64,000 nucleotides of DNA from RGIG3002 sp964449325 (lineage in GTDB: Bacteria; Bacillota; Clostridia; Lachnospirales; Lachnospiraceae), in assembly GCA_964449325.1 (NCBI GenBank), contig CAYUYJ010000010.1, positions 1-64,000 on the forward strand. Direction: 5' to 3'. A program made the translations under genes and the position numbers. The notes under the pieces are model-generated. The model was not told the DNA's origin. It did no database searches and saw nothing but the letters and a program-made list of their open reading frames with translations. Shown in pieces: positions 54,401-62,140 of the stretch; position 1 is the stretch's first letter; the number at the start of each line of letters is the position of its first letter.

Positions 54401-55012
54401 CTGATGCTTTGTGAACTGGAAGGACTCTCCCCGAACAAGTCCTACAGTGCCTATATTACCGCACATTATATTGTTCCGGATACAGATAAGTATTATGAAA
54501 AGAAATCTCCGGTAAGGCAATTTACGACTTTAAAACCCCTGATGACACAAGGAGGCAGCCTTCCGGTAACTTATGCAGGGTTTGATGAACTTCGTGAAAA
54601 TCCGGATATGGACGGAACACAAATTGACTATACCAAGGAGGAAGGCATTCTGTTAGAAAATAACAGGGAATACCTCTTTATGGCACAGGTAAGCAATCTG
54701 ACAAGGGGACTGGAAACGGACAAGTTAAAATGGAGTATCTCTTCCGGAGATAAAAATGCAGCCACTTTAAAGCCCTCCAGCTCCAGTTACGAGCTGAAGC
54801 TTACTGCAAACAAGGTAGGAACCTTTACCGTAACGGCAGTTTCCACTCTGACAAAGGAAAGCGTGGCGACTTTCCGGATTACTATTTATCCTTACCAGTC
54901 AGCAGATGACAGTACAGGTGAGGGCGGTACTGCACAGGCAATACCGGTAGACAGGTACTGTGAGCAGGCATTTTTTGGTAAGAAAGACGAAGAAAAGAAA
55001 GATAAGTTGTAA
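48434..55012 (+). CDS. Giant secreted protein with transglutaminase-like and Big/Fn3-type domains
   Basis: 2192 aa. Signal peptide about 1-25 (RFFALFLSACMVFETPISAHA). A Glu/Thr-rich region at about 36-120 includes a 14-aa tandem repeat. A long beta-rich region follows, then a transglutaminase-like domain with Cys977 (ATCQGYALLYMRL), His1016 (AHAWNLV) and Asp1031 (HVDTNAR). Downstream lie Big2-like segments (TSSNPEVLSVNRITGAITAL; TVTAKDAANQTKE) and Fn3-like segments. It ends DEEKKDKL with no sortase signal or TM. The middle part, from about 51.4 to 53.9 kb, is markedly GC-richer than the ends, so the gene is mosaic. GGGAAGGAG precedes the ATG. Enzymatic activity or peptide/carbohydrate processing is inferred. 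Confidence 0.85.
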   Translation: MRRRFFALFLSACMVFETPISAHASNFESTAYENYETETVAVPETETGMEAAQETEEFGTEAVTEINMETTPESESESVTETEPETIIETEAETETEPETIIETEVETETETETVTEEPEPAVNSLGQTAYETATSSSQICQVNLGMGGISNPTAYSDSTPTWAGIRVRFGKGDENVYHYNTPSAIQLGSSSYGNNDVYKKGKTYTNIWRVLDADSGLLLADMPAVEAQSYGMAESGKWEDCGLYSYLNSTYKNGTNFSDNDRKAIKGAITIPSKEDYLKPSYGFSSDADTECMARDNRYYTDYTTEHSLDTFLRQDETNPDYSMLISGGSYNAQIKSIEIYQAYYTDSSNKYYFTPMLTLDTSKVFYNYYGSGAQKFYKTFTFDTADLSPNGSDSLFTLVMKTDDTGFEVANLPDTATKYSSVAFDVTGLVEGGAYNSISALLVQDGRIFAQGYVTKTDSSEMSCTTGTYELSIDKDIPDGTYTLYLFEEYVPTNYYDSTSYVSNIVETSLTVESPRITSAEVISQDYGSITISFETNSVRGGSYVQIFRSESEDGPYTLCDTKEFDFQMFGTSQRWTDTDVALSACANKTYYYKLVRSGEYVDQSSTVFTSAPVATNAGMGYGTPRKDGDYADCIGLALLDEENNIISAENSLTLHVGESKRFKMAFMMKDGTTQPFTKETKEAFDQFWRDQGATNSYMKYFWWSFWAKAGEESSYSEDNSYILCYPAVDFDTKWDIIIEAKKEMPAETECYLESSIGNTNAGDFKYRVPITIEPAEEGVVYENKCPIKIYDDREKFNQAIRDEWVNRTPEFTFYLTPKLAFEYQVDENGVEEEGSWCLEDALDFYEEREGMKPYEGDYIYWNMGSPGSPGVAIYEHCVWKYEDPDSEIGTTSYGSATFYSHFITTKEQENYVTRRMQEIVHTPGGELYDYLDASDYAKAKAAYDYVVNHVAYIGTYEGYWHTAYSALHDGKATCQGYALLYMRLCRELGLPCKLLADTTYKADSFTPDSISAHAWNLVKVGSKWYHVDTNARVFLAEKVSGSNNLQSCFNTRFKSYYLSGASKTPYGGAKTSALKAAVAMTDAQLTALDSGMTSTAARMKGTYSISGNTIKVTGTLKYMEGCTSHLGYDASEAGAADGYFLAVSLTADKASFDENGSVKITLIPGGQSEAKIFVLTKANPASEDGKIIWITDSTNKNNDNRINFLVKVGADTDTKLNVELDFDTDGDDSIYQAKTYAFDFSGLTYEEPAKSYVTVKEEAAYGVETSSPLITGNAASTVVKAEYDAVAWSSNVVLPEGAELVGDSNISGTFDNEGNYAILKAEAAASIRGTAHVKKENISVIETTAENGGAEGSALPSAYVVEEENTKKAACVYLVVPMTAGTDRTFTVSWGSARTQTITVCAKEGCILQSLSATAEPPKSLAFNGLQTTMYVGQSQNVSVTINKKYDMDSTQISFTSSNPEVLSVNRITGAITALNAGSANITVTAENGADTGTKKVFKSAKIVVKEVAAPGSVKVTGLQDKSLSVTWKANTTGQYTEVYIIPYDQNDAAVKAALGTNASQWKKNLEAACVEVGLNSADGWLAGCVKENEQKKAEALTQMQSKLCIPDSLGQIQAFVMDASVTEVPVEGLTAEKEYLIYVRNTAKSAVDTLSVAGANVVKVKTTKTVFASIVLQTLASDGTEVTAGQNENGIPLFVVTGDSLAAGGAPERLAYTLFDSERNALDTATTTAASVTFKTSNSNVIKVDNRKRMVSLGGQAGTALLTVTAKDAANQTKESAAVMIRVIKEPTALTKKTTTLALGQNVSIRDLIGTNIKGSAGEINLEQIDFESALAQLNATGCFTVSYKEGSAADESGNYPATDAILTANSFATDKSGRAKSGNTVIIPFTLKNESGEAISTQNATIKITDMTAPKVTKSTVRDTSAVLTFTPSNGVSECNGEAYYYTLELVDNVTKRAVDTIKITETGGTNICVYTVSDSPDSTDKKTLMLCELEGLSPNKSYSAYITAHYIVPDTDKYYEKKSPVRQFTTLKPLMTQGGSLPVTYAGFDELRENPDMDGTQIDYTKEEGILLENNREYLFMAQVSNLTRGLETDKLKWSISSGDKNAATLKPSSSSYELKLTANKVGTFTVTAVSTLTKESVATFRITIYPYQSADDSTGEGGTAQAIPVDRYCEQAFFGKKDEEKKDKL
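48671..48754 (+). repeat. 42-bp tandem repeat in the surface-protein gene
   Basis: Two copies with a 42-nt period (48671 and 48713) encode ETEPETIIETEAET and ETEPETIIETEVET, differing by a few bases. Such a unit can vary in copy number by slippage. Confidence 0.8.
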
Positions 55013-55043
55013 AAAAGTTATCGCTCGGGTGCGGCAGCTTATG

Positions 55044-55084
55044 AAAATGCAGTGATGAAAAACAACATCATCACTGCATTTTTC
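55044..55084 (+). terminator. Intrinsic terminator after the giant surface protein
   Basis: GCAGTGATG pairs with CATCACTGC, extended by AAAT / ATTT, followed by a T run. Confidence 0.85.
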
Positions 55085-55132
55085 TAAATAAAACATGACT
55101 TTTGTCACATATAAAACCGTTCTTTTTTCACT

Positions 55133-55160
55133 TTTACCGATGTATGGGCTTTGTTATGAT
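55133..55160 (+). promoter_or_regulatory. Candidate promoter of the ABC/two-component operon
   Basis: TTTACC at 55133-55138, 16 nt, TATGAT at 55155-55160, about 40 nt before the first ATG. A TGAC-N4-GTCA inverted repeat lies just upstream near 55096 and could be a regulator site. Confidence 0.4.
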
Positions 55161-55198
55161 TAGTCCATAAGAAATGAGTAAGGCGAAAGGAGAAAGGA

Positions 55199-55894
55199 AT
55201 GAATATAAGAATTGAAAATCTACATAAATTTTACGGAACCGGTGAAAGCAAAAGTGAGGTATTAAAGGGAATTTCTTTAGACATTAAGGATGGAGATTTT
55301 ATGGTTATACTCGGTGCCTCAGGTTCCGGGAAATCTACGCTTTTGAATGTGATTTCGGGTTTGGAATCCGCAGATAGTGGCAAGGTATTTTATGATGACA
55401 AAAATATCAGTGATATGAATGATACGGAAATTACTCGTTTTAGAAAAGATACTATAGGATATGTTTTCCAACAATATTTTCTTTTACCCAATCTGAATAT
55501 AGACAAAAATGTGAAGATGGGTGCTGATTTGGCAAAAAATAAAAACTATCGAAAATTAATCGAAGCAGTAGGACTTGCAGATAAGATAAAAAAATATCCT
55601 CATGAATTGAGCGGAGGAGAACAGCAGCGTGTATCTGTTGCAAGAGCATTAGCAAAACAGCCTCATGTATTGTATCTAGATGAACCAACCGGCGCACTTG
55701 ATGAAGCTACCGGCAGATTAGTGTTAGAATTGATTTGCAAACTGCAAAAAGAAATGGGATTTACTATGGTAATGGTAACTCATAACCAAAATATTGCGGA
55801 AATGGCTAATACTGTCATTACTATGAATAGTGGTAAGATTGTAGCACAGTATCATAATGACAATCCAAAATCCGCATACGAAATTGCATGGTAG
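55199..55894 (+). CDS. ABC transporter ATP-binding protein (MacB/LolD type)
   Basis: 231-aa ATPase. Walker A GASGSGKSTLL, Q-loop VFQQYFLLPNL, signature LSGGEQQRVSVARALAK, Walker B VLYLDEPTGALD and His switch VTHNQN. It belongs to the FtsX-partner type (MacB/LolD/BceA). It begins the operon; the next gene is an FtsX-like permease 10 nt downstream, so they form one transporter. Confidence 0.93.
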   Translation: MNIRIENLHKFYGTGESKSEVLKGISLDIKDGDFMVILGASGSGKSTLLNVISGLESADSGKVFYDDKNISDMNDTEITRFRKDTIGYVFQQYFLLPNLNIDKNVKMGADLAKNKNYRKLIEAVGLADKIKKYPHELSGGEQQRVSVARALAKQPHVLYLDEPTGALDEATGRLVLELICKLQKEMGFTMVMVTHNQNIAEMANTVITMNSGKIVAQYHNDNPKSAYEIAW

Positions 55895-55904
55895 GAGGTA
55901 GCTT

Positions 55905-57041
55905 ATGATAGTAAGTATCAAAGATATTTTTAAGATGATTGGTATGCTGATTGTCAGTTTTTGTGCCGTTATTGTATGTGCGATGTTTTTAAATTATTAT
56001 TTGGATCTTGTTACGGTGGAGAGTTTGATAACAACAGATGTATCAAAAATATTTTATGATGCACAGTGTAGTACAGCCAAGGTAGTCAGCGGAGTATCCG
56101 GCGGTTGTCTGCTCTTAACGACTGTAGTACTTCTTTGCTTTTATATCGGACACTACATTGAAACACACCAGAAGCAGCTTGGTATTATGAAGGCGTTAGG
56201 TTATACAAGATTTTCTGTAGCCAAAAATTTCCGGGTGTTTGGTCTGCCGATATTCGCCGGAACTTCACTTGGATATTTGGGTGCACATTTATTAATGCCA
56301 AAGTTATATGAAATACAGAATAAAGAAGGGTATTTGCCGGATGTTCCGATATCTTTTCACATAGGATTATGCGTGGCACTGATTGGAGTTCCAACGATTT
56401 TCTTTTCCTTGTTGGCGGTCATTTATAGTTTCTTAAAATTAAGAGTACCTGCATTATGGCTGATTCGAGAACAATCCATGCGAAAAGTTGTTCCGGGCAA
56501 AAAAGAAACGGATATGTCTTTTCTGCAAGAACTGGAAAAAAGTAATGTAAGACAGAAAAAATCTCTCATATTTTTTATTACCTTTGCAGTGTTCTGCTTT
56601 GCAGCAATGACACAAATGTCCTGTAGTATGGATGAACTGGCAAGTCGAATGATGGGAATTATGATTATGGCAATCGGCATCGTTCTTGCAATTGTAACGT
56701 TGTTTATTGCTACCACTTCTGTTGTCAAGGCAAACAGAAAAACAATTACTATGATGAAGGTTTTTGGTTACAATGCAAGGGAATGTTCTAAAGCGGTACT
56801 GAATGGTTATCGTCCGTGGGCATATATGGGATTTATTTTAGGAACCATATATCAATATGTTTTATTAAAAATCATGGTAAAAGTGGTATTTAAGGATGTT
56901 GAAGGTTTACCGGATTATCAATTTGACATCCCGGTTATGCTCATTAGTTTAGCAGCATTTTTCGTATTGTATGAAGCCATTATGTTTGCTTATACGAAGA
57001 AAATGGAAAAGCTGTCTGTAAAAGAAATTATGCTTGATTAA
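55905..57041 (+). CDS. FtsX-like permease
   Basis: 378-aa membrane protein with about eight hydrophobic segments. It shows the FtsX-fold repeat twice: TVVLLCFYIGHYIETHQKQL with GIMKALGYTRFSVAK, and later TTSVVKANRKTITMMKVFGYNA. No large periplasmic domain is present, unlike MacB. It partners the preceding ATPase. BceB-like or antimicrobial peptide transport is a reasonable idea but is not shown. Confidence 0.88.
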   Translation: MIVSIKDIFKMIGMLIVSFCAVIVCAMFLNYYLDLVTVESLITTDVSKIFYDAQCSTAKVVSGVSGGCLLLTTVVLLCFYIGHYIETHQKQLGIMKALGYTRFSVAKNFRVFGLPIFAGTSLGYLGAHLLMPKLYEIQNKEGYLPDVPISFHIGLCVALIGVPTIFFSLLAVIYSFLKLRVPALWLIREQSMRKVVPGKKETDMSFLQELEKSNVRQKKSLIFFITFAVFCFAAMTQMSCSMDELASRMMGIMIMAIGIVLAIVTLFIATTSVVKANRKTITMMKVFGYNARECSKAVLNGYRPWAYMGFILGTIYQYVLLKIMVKVVFKDVEGLPDYQFDIPVMLISLAAFFVLYEAIMFAYTKKMEKLSVKEIMLD

Positions 57042-57079
57042 TTATTTTTGATTTAGATGGAACTAAGAAAGGAACAGTT

Positions 57080-57847
57080 ATGTCAGATATCATTTTAAGA
57101 ACAAAAGACTTAACGAAAAAATATCAAAGTAAAGTAGTAGTTGACGGTTTGAATCTGGAAATCAAAAGAGGTGAGATTTTCGGACTGCTTGGACCAAACG
57201 GTGCGGGGAAAAGTACTACCATGAATATGATTTGTTCGATTGTAAGACCGACAGCGGGCAGTATTGAACTGTTAGGAAAAAATCCGTGGAAACAGAAAAA
57301 AGAAGTGATACATAAAATTGGATATATTCCGCAGGAACTTGCAATTCACGGTAATTTAAAGGCTTGGGAAAATGTGGAGTTGTTTACTTCCCTTTACGGA
57401 ATAAAGGGAGACGCGTTAAAAGAAACCGTAAAGGAATCTTTAGAATATGTGGGGCTGTTGGAAAAGAAAAATGAGTTTGCCAAGAATTTTTCAGGTGGTA
57501 TGAAAAGAAGATTGAACATTGCCTGTGCTATCGGACATCAGCCGGATTTGCTGATTTTTGATGAACCCACAGTTGGGATTGACCCACAGTCAAGAAACTT
57601 TATTCTGGAGAAAATTAAAGAATCAAATAAAAAAGGCGCAACAGTCATTTACACCAGTCATTATATGGAAGAGGTGGAAGCAATCTGTTCCAAAATTGCC
57701 ATTATGGATAATGGCAAAATTATCGCCTGCGGAACCAGTGAAGAACTGAAAAAACTGGTAACGAACGGTAGCGAGGACATTACACTGGAAGAGGTTTTCT
57801 TAACTCTGACCGGAAAAAGCTTACGGGATTATGCGGGACAGGCATAA
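57080..57847 (+). CDS. ABC transporter ATP-binding protein (ABC-2/drug-type)
   Basis: 255-aa ATPase. Walker A GPNGAGKSTTMNM, signature NFSGGMKRRLNIACA, Walker B LLIFDEPTVGIDP and His switch YTSHYMEE. It is the CcmA/drug-export type and pairs with the two ABC-2 permeases that follow. It starts 38 nt after the FtsX-like permease, in the same operon. The operon therefore encodes two structurally different exporters. Confidence 0.93.
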   Translation: MSDIILRTKDLTKKYQSKVVVDGLNLEIKRGEIFGLLGPNGAGKSTTMNMICSIVRPTAGSIELLGKNPWKQKKEVIHKIGYIPQELAIHGNLKAWENVELFTSLYGIKGDALKETVKESLEYVGLLEKKNEFAKNFSGGMKRRLNIACAIGHQPDLLIFDEPTVGIDPQSRNFILEKIKESNKKGATVIYTSHYMEEVEAICSKIAIMDNGKIIACGTSEELKKLVTNGSEDITLEEVFLTLTGKSLRDYAGQA

Positions 57848-57862
57848 CAGAAGGAGATTGTT

Positions 57863-58954
57863 ATGATTCGTTATTTAGTAAAGAATAATTTTAAACTGAT
57901 GCTGCGGAATAAATGGATTATTGCGGTAATGGTCTTTGGGCCGATTTTTATAATTGCCGCACTCTCCAGTGCTTTTCAGGATTTGATGAAATCTTATGAA
58001 GGAGTGGAGGAATTCAAAGCAGGTTTTCGTATAGAAGCAGACAGTCTTTGGTGCAACAGTATGGAAACGATAAAAGAAGCGGGGAAGGAAGCAGGGATTT
58101 CATTTTTGGAATATCCGGAAGGTGAGCCGAAGGAACTGATAGAAAATAATGATTTGGCAGGCTTTGTTATATTAGGAAATGATGCTTATACGGTGTATGA
58201 AAGTGCAGATTATGTAGTTGAAGGAATGACACTGGAGTATTTTTTGGATCGATGTTTTAAAGAAGGTGCAGCACAGGCATTACAAAGTGTTGTACCGGGG
58301 ACGGAACAGGAGAAAATACAGCTTCCGTCAGAAAAATTGGAGTATATGCCGTCCGTGGATTCTAAAGATTATTATGGTATTATCGAAATTGTTTATTTTA
58401 CATGGATGTGTATTATCTGTGCATCCAATGTGCTTACCGGTGAGAAGAAAAATGGAATTGAGCGTAAATTTCAGGTTACTTCCCTATCCAATGCAAAACT
58501 GTATTTCAGCAAATGGATTTCGATTGTACTTGTTACGGTGGTGGAAGTTGGAATTGCTGTGGTAGTAACAAGCTTTCTTTTTGGAATTCATTGGGGGAAT
58601 CTTCTTTTTTCGGCACTTGTACTTTTACTGTTGATTATGGCAAGTGCAGCATTTGGGCTAATGCTTTATTATTTTTTCCAAAATCTTGCCGTTACTGTTG
58701 TAGTTTTGTTTACTTCGGTATGGTTTATGGGTTTTTTCGGTGGAAGTTTTGAAACATACATGTTTTCTTCCACATCGGATGTTATTAAAAATGCTTCTCC
58801 CATTTATCACGTAAATCGGGCACTGGTAGAGTATTCCTGTATGGGGTATAGTACCTATACAAATAGCTGTATTGGTTATTTACTTGCAATTATCCTTGTA
58901 TGTTCAGGAATTGCGATTCTGACAGACGGATTAAGAAAGAGGGGGAGATCATGA
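57863..58954 (+). CDS. ABC-2 family permease
   Basis: 363 aa with an N-terminal TM (about 20-40), a soluble extracytoplasmic domain (about 45-170), then five TM segments at about 175-355. This is the layout of ABC-2 exporters with an intact extracellular domain. It overlaps the next permease by four bases (ATGA), implying coupled translation, so both probably form a heterodimer using the preceding ATPase. Confidence 0.88.
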   Translation: MIRYLVKNNFKLMLRNKWIIAVMVFGPIFIIAALSSAFQDLMKSYEGVEEFKAGFRIEADSLWCNSMETIKEAGKEAGISFLEYPEGEPKELIENNDLAGFVILGNDAYTVYESADYVVEGMTLEYFLDRCFKEGAAQALQSVVPGTEQEKIQLPSEKLEYMPSVDSKDYYGIIEIVYFTWMCIICASNVLTGEKKNGIERKFQVTSLSNAKLYFSKWISIVLVTVVEVGIAVVVTSFLFGIHWGNLLFSALVLLLLIMASAAFGLMLYYFFQNLAVTVVVLFTSVWFMGFFGGSFETYMFSSTSDVIKNASPIYHVNRALVEYSCMGYSTYTNSCIGYLLAIILVCSGIAILTDGLRKRGRS

Positions 58955-60213
58955 ACCGTTTTTTGACATTAATTAAGATGAATGTGAGACTTTTGCTTAG
59001 AAATAAAGCATTTATATTTTTCCTCATTATGACACCTATTGTATCGGCTATTATACTAGGATTAAAGTCAGAACCTGTACTTTTTGAGGAAGAAGGAGTC
59101 GGAAACAAGATAATAGAACTTGAAAAAAACAGTGACAGAGCAGTATATCATGGAGATACTTCGGCTTATATTGTAAAGGTTTATGATGCTTCCGAAACAG
59201 AGCTTTCCGAATATGTTTTAAGGGAACTTGCGAAGTACGGCATGTTTTCCGTATGCAGGCTGGACGTAAGAGAGATGACAGAGGAGGAAGTACTTGAACA
59301 GGCAAAAAAAGATGCTTTTGATGATCGAGCCGGTGTATTACTTTACTTAAAAAAGGATTTTAGTCAAGGCGTATTGACGGGAGATTATGAGAATGCTCTG
59401 CTGACTTATGAGGTTTCTGAGGATGAACGAAAAGAGTTATTTGAAAACGAATTGTCATCCATGCTGTCACAAATTCACCAATCAGCAAAGGCAGGAATGG
59501 ATGAAAAAGCAGTGTTGGAGCTCTTAAGTACAATAGAAGAGGAATTGCCGGAAAAAGAAGTTGTCAGCTTAAACGGTAATCAGCAAATTGCACTGGATAA
59601 AGTGCAGAGTGCCTATAGGGACCGGATTGGTTATGCCTTTGCAATTATTACCTTGGGATTTTTATTCTGCGGTGTCTGTGTGGCGCATACTGTCATTGAG
59701 GAACAGGAGAGTAAGGTGTATACACGAATGATGCTGTCCGGGATGGGGCAACAGGAATATCTGGGCGCTAAGCTTGTAATTGCAGTTGTGATTTCGGTTT
59801 TGCAAACGTTTGTTTTGGGAATTTGTCTCTTTATTGCAGGAAATATGGATTTTGGAATCAGTAAGATAAGCTTTTTATTTATTACTTTTCTTCTGGGTGT
59901 GATTTTCAGTGTGATTAGTCTTTGCATAGGTGTCATGTCAGGGGATGTTATGGGATCTAATTATGCGGTATTTGCCGTGTGGTGTGTTTCTGCTATGCTT
60001 GCAGGATTGTATTTCCCGGTGGACTTTTCTTCCAAGGCGTTAAAGGCGTTGTCCTATCTTATGCCGCAAAAGTGGTTTATGAGAGCAACCGAACTGTTAT
60101 TTATCGGAGACAAAAGTGCCTATTCTATGGTATTATGTATTACAGTGGCTTACTTAATTATTGTAATGAGCATGGGTGGTATCGGATTAAAAATAAAACG
60201 TTCGGATTCATAA
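58951..60213 (+). CDS. ABC-2 family permease
   Basis: 420 aa from ATG 58951 (GGGGGAGA upstream); the longer frame would overlap the previous permease by 55 nt. TM at about 15-37, a large extracytoplasmic region (about 40-225), then TM segments at about 235-415. Same architecture as its partner permease. Substrate not evident. Confidence 0.88.
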   Translation: MNRFLTLIKMNVRLLLRNKAFIFFLIMTPIVSAIILGLKSEPVLFEEEGVGNKIIELEKNSDRAVYHGDTSAYIVKVYDASETELSEYVLRELAKYGMFSVCRLDVREMTEEEVLEQAKKDAFDDRAGVLLYLKKDFSQGVLTGDYENALLTYEVSEDERKELFENELSSMLSQIHQSAKAGMDEKAVLELLSTIEEELPEKEVVSLNGNQQIALDKVQSAYRDRIGYAFAIITLGFLFCGVCVAHTVIEEQESKVYTRMMLSGMGQQEYLGAKLVIAVVISVLQTFVLGICLFIAGNMDFGISKISFLFITFLLGVIFSVISLCIGVMSGDVMGSNYAVFAVWCVSAMLAGLYFPVDFSSKALKALSYLMPQKWFMRATELLFIGDKSAYSMVLCITVAYLIIVMSMGGIGLKIKRSDS

Positions 60214-60231
60214 ACGGGGAGGAAACGGATT

Positions 60232-61368
60232 ATGACGGAACAGCTTCGGGAAAGTTATTTTCTGGCAATGCGAATGATGCTATTGCTGGCAGTGGAATTT
60301 TATATTGTTTTATCCCGGTCTGTATTAACAGGAGCATCGGCAAAGGTGCTCCTGCTTTTGGCGTTGTTTATTGGTGCTATGGCAGGAAAAGAATTGGTAA
60401 AGGGAAAATGGAAATGGTTTTTTTTCGGACTGTCCGGTGTGTTTTTGGCTGTTATTTTTCTTATTCTTGGCAGAGAATTTCTGCTGCTTGGGATTTTTCT
60501 TTTTTATGAATTGCTTTCTTTTCTAAAGCCCGGTTTCTTCTGGTATCTTATTCCGTTTGCGTTTGCTTTTGTACCAAGCGGTATAGCGTTGGAGGTACAA
60601 TTGATGTTTACTCTGTTTTTGGGAATGCTTTATGCCCAGCATGATTTCATTGTTTGTTCTTACCGGAGGCAGACAAAGGAAGATACTATGTTGGAACAGC
60701 GGTTAAGGCATAATATGCATGAACAGGAGCATGAACTGCGGGAGGAAATTAACAAAGGAATTTTATTGGCGGAAAATCAGCTTTTGGAGGAACGTGAACG
60801 AATTTCCCAGACACTTCATGATAAGTTGGGACATATGATTAACGGTTCCGTTTACCAGTTAGAGGCTGTGAAACTGCTAATGGAGAAAGAGCCGCAGACT
60901 GCCGGAAAAATGACACAGGCAGTCATTGATGAGTTACGGACAGGGATGGATGAAATTCGGGCGATTTTGAGGAAAGAGCGACCGGAAAAATATAAGCTTG
61001 CATTGTTGCAGCTTGATAAGCTTTGTGAGGAATGCAACAAAAAAGGGGTGGAGGCGGTACTTCTGACAGAAGGCAATATAGCCGAAATTCCGGACAAATA
61101 TTTGGAAATTATACTGGATAATGCTTTTGAAGCAGTATCTAATTCCATGAAATATGGGAAATGTACAAAAATAGAAATAAAAATCCATGTGATGAATCAG
61201 GTCATCCGGTGTAGCATTGCCGATAACGGAATAGGTTGTGAAAAGATTGTGGATGGCATGGGGATATCCGGTATGAGACGGAGAATGAGGGAAGTGAACG
61301 GAATACTGGATTTCGAGACAGAAATGGGCTTTACCATTAATATGCTTCTTCCGAGAGAGAAGAAGTAG
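60232..61368 (+). CDS. Sensor histidine kinase (NarL/LiaS type)
   Basis: 378 aa. About five TM segments in residues 12-135 and almost no extracytoplasmic domain, so it may sense the membrane or its transporter. A coiled coil leads to HisKA_3 with His196 in ERISQTLHDKLGHMINGSVY, then the HATPase with NAFEAVSNSMKYGKC and GMGISGMRRRM. GGGGAGGAAA precedes the ATG. It is partner to the LuxR-type regulator 13 nt downstream. Confidence 0.92.
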   Translation: MTEQLRESYFLAMRMMLLLAVEFYIVLSRSVLTGASAKVLLLLALFIGAMAGKELVKGKWKWFFFGLSGVFLAVIFLILGREFLLLGIFLFYELLSFLKPGFFWYLIPFAFAFVPSGIALEVQLMFTLFLGMLYAQHDFIVCSYRRQTKEDTMLEQRLRHNMHEQEHELREEINKGILLAENQLLEERERISQTLHDKLGHMINGSVYQLEAVKLLMEKEPQTAGKMTQAVIDELRTGMDEIRAILRKERPEKYKLALLQLDKLCEECNKKGVEAVLLTEGNIAEIPDKYLEIILDNAFEAVSNSMKYGKCTKIEIKIHVMNQVIRCSIADNGIGCEKIVDGMGISGMRRRMREVNGILDFETEMGFTINMLLPREKK

Positions 61369-61381
61369 AAAGGATGAATCA

Positions 61382-62026
61382 ATGGCTGATAAAGAAAAAA
61401 TTAAAGTAATTATTGCGGATGACAGTGATTTTGTACGTGATGGTATGCGGATTATTTTAGAAGTGGACGAAGATTTTGAGGTGCTTGGCTGCGCGTCAAA
61501 CGGCAGGGATGCGGTACGTATAGCGCAAAATACACCCCCGGATGTTTTTTTAATGGATATTCAGATGCCGGAAATGGATGGGATTGAAGCGACGAAGCAT
61601 ATTGTGGAAAATAATCTCGGCAAGGTACTTATTTTAACGACCTTTGATGATGATGAACTGGTACAGAAAGCATTGCAAAACGGCGCTAAAGGATATTTAA
61701 TTAAAAATCATACTCCGGAGCATTTGAAACAGATGATTAAGTCAGTGTATCACGGAACCGGTGTTATGGAGGGGACTATTTTAGAAAATCTTGCGAAAAA
61801 CACGGAAGGAAAAGCTGCCGGATTTAGTGAGGAAGGATACACGGCGAGAGAACTGGAGGTTATCAAAGCCGTTGCAGAGGGACTTTCCAATAAAGAAATT
61901 GCGGAAAAACTGTTTATCAGTGAAGGAACGGTGAAAAATTATATTACTTCGATTCTTGCGAAAGAAAATCTGTCTCACAGGACGGCGCTTGCAGTGTATT
62001 ATCTGACAGGGAAAAAGCAGGGGTGA
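61382..62026 (+). CDS. LuxR/NarL-family response regulator
   Basis: 214 aa. Receiver domain with IADDSDFVRDG and phospho-acceptor Asp59 (FLMDIQMPEMDG), and C-terminal LuxR-type HTH (ARELEVIKAVAEGLSNKEIA, SEGTVKNYITSI). It is the last gene of the operon and is followed by a terminator. It probably controls the transporter genes ahead of it. Confidence 0.94.
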   Translation: MADKEKIKVIIADDSDFVRDGMRIILEVDEDFEVLGCASNGRDAVRIAQNTPPDVFLMDIQMPEMDGIEATKHIVENNLGKVLILTTFDDDELVQKALQNGAKGYLIKNHTPEHLKQMIKSVYHGTGVMEGTILENLAKNTEGKAAGFSEEGYTARELEVIKAVAEGLSNKEIAEKLFISEGTVKNYITSILAKENLSHRTALAVYYLTGKKQG

Positions 62027-62035
62027 GAGTCAGAA

Positions 62036-62071
62036 AGGAACTGTATTTTGGAAAAAGTACAGTTCTTTTTT
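62036..62071 (+). terminator. Intrinsic terminator of the ABC/two-component operon
   Basis: GAACTGTA / TACAGTTC with a 12-nt loop and a run of six T. Confidence 0.85.
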
Positions 62072-62140
62072 CTGTACATCATTTAAGGTTTGGGTTATAA
62101 TGCAAATGTTGTATAAGTTTGTTTTTATGAGGAAAAGGTT

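Noticed and set aside
54900..55012. Sortase anchor on the giant surface protein
   Set aside because: The C-terminus is a charged KKDEEKKDKL-type tail without an LPXTG/TPKTG-like motif or hydrophobic segment.
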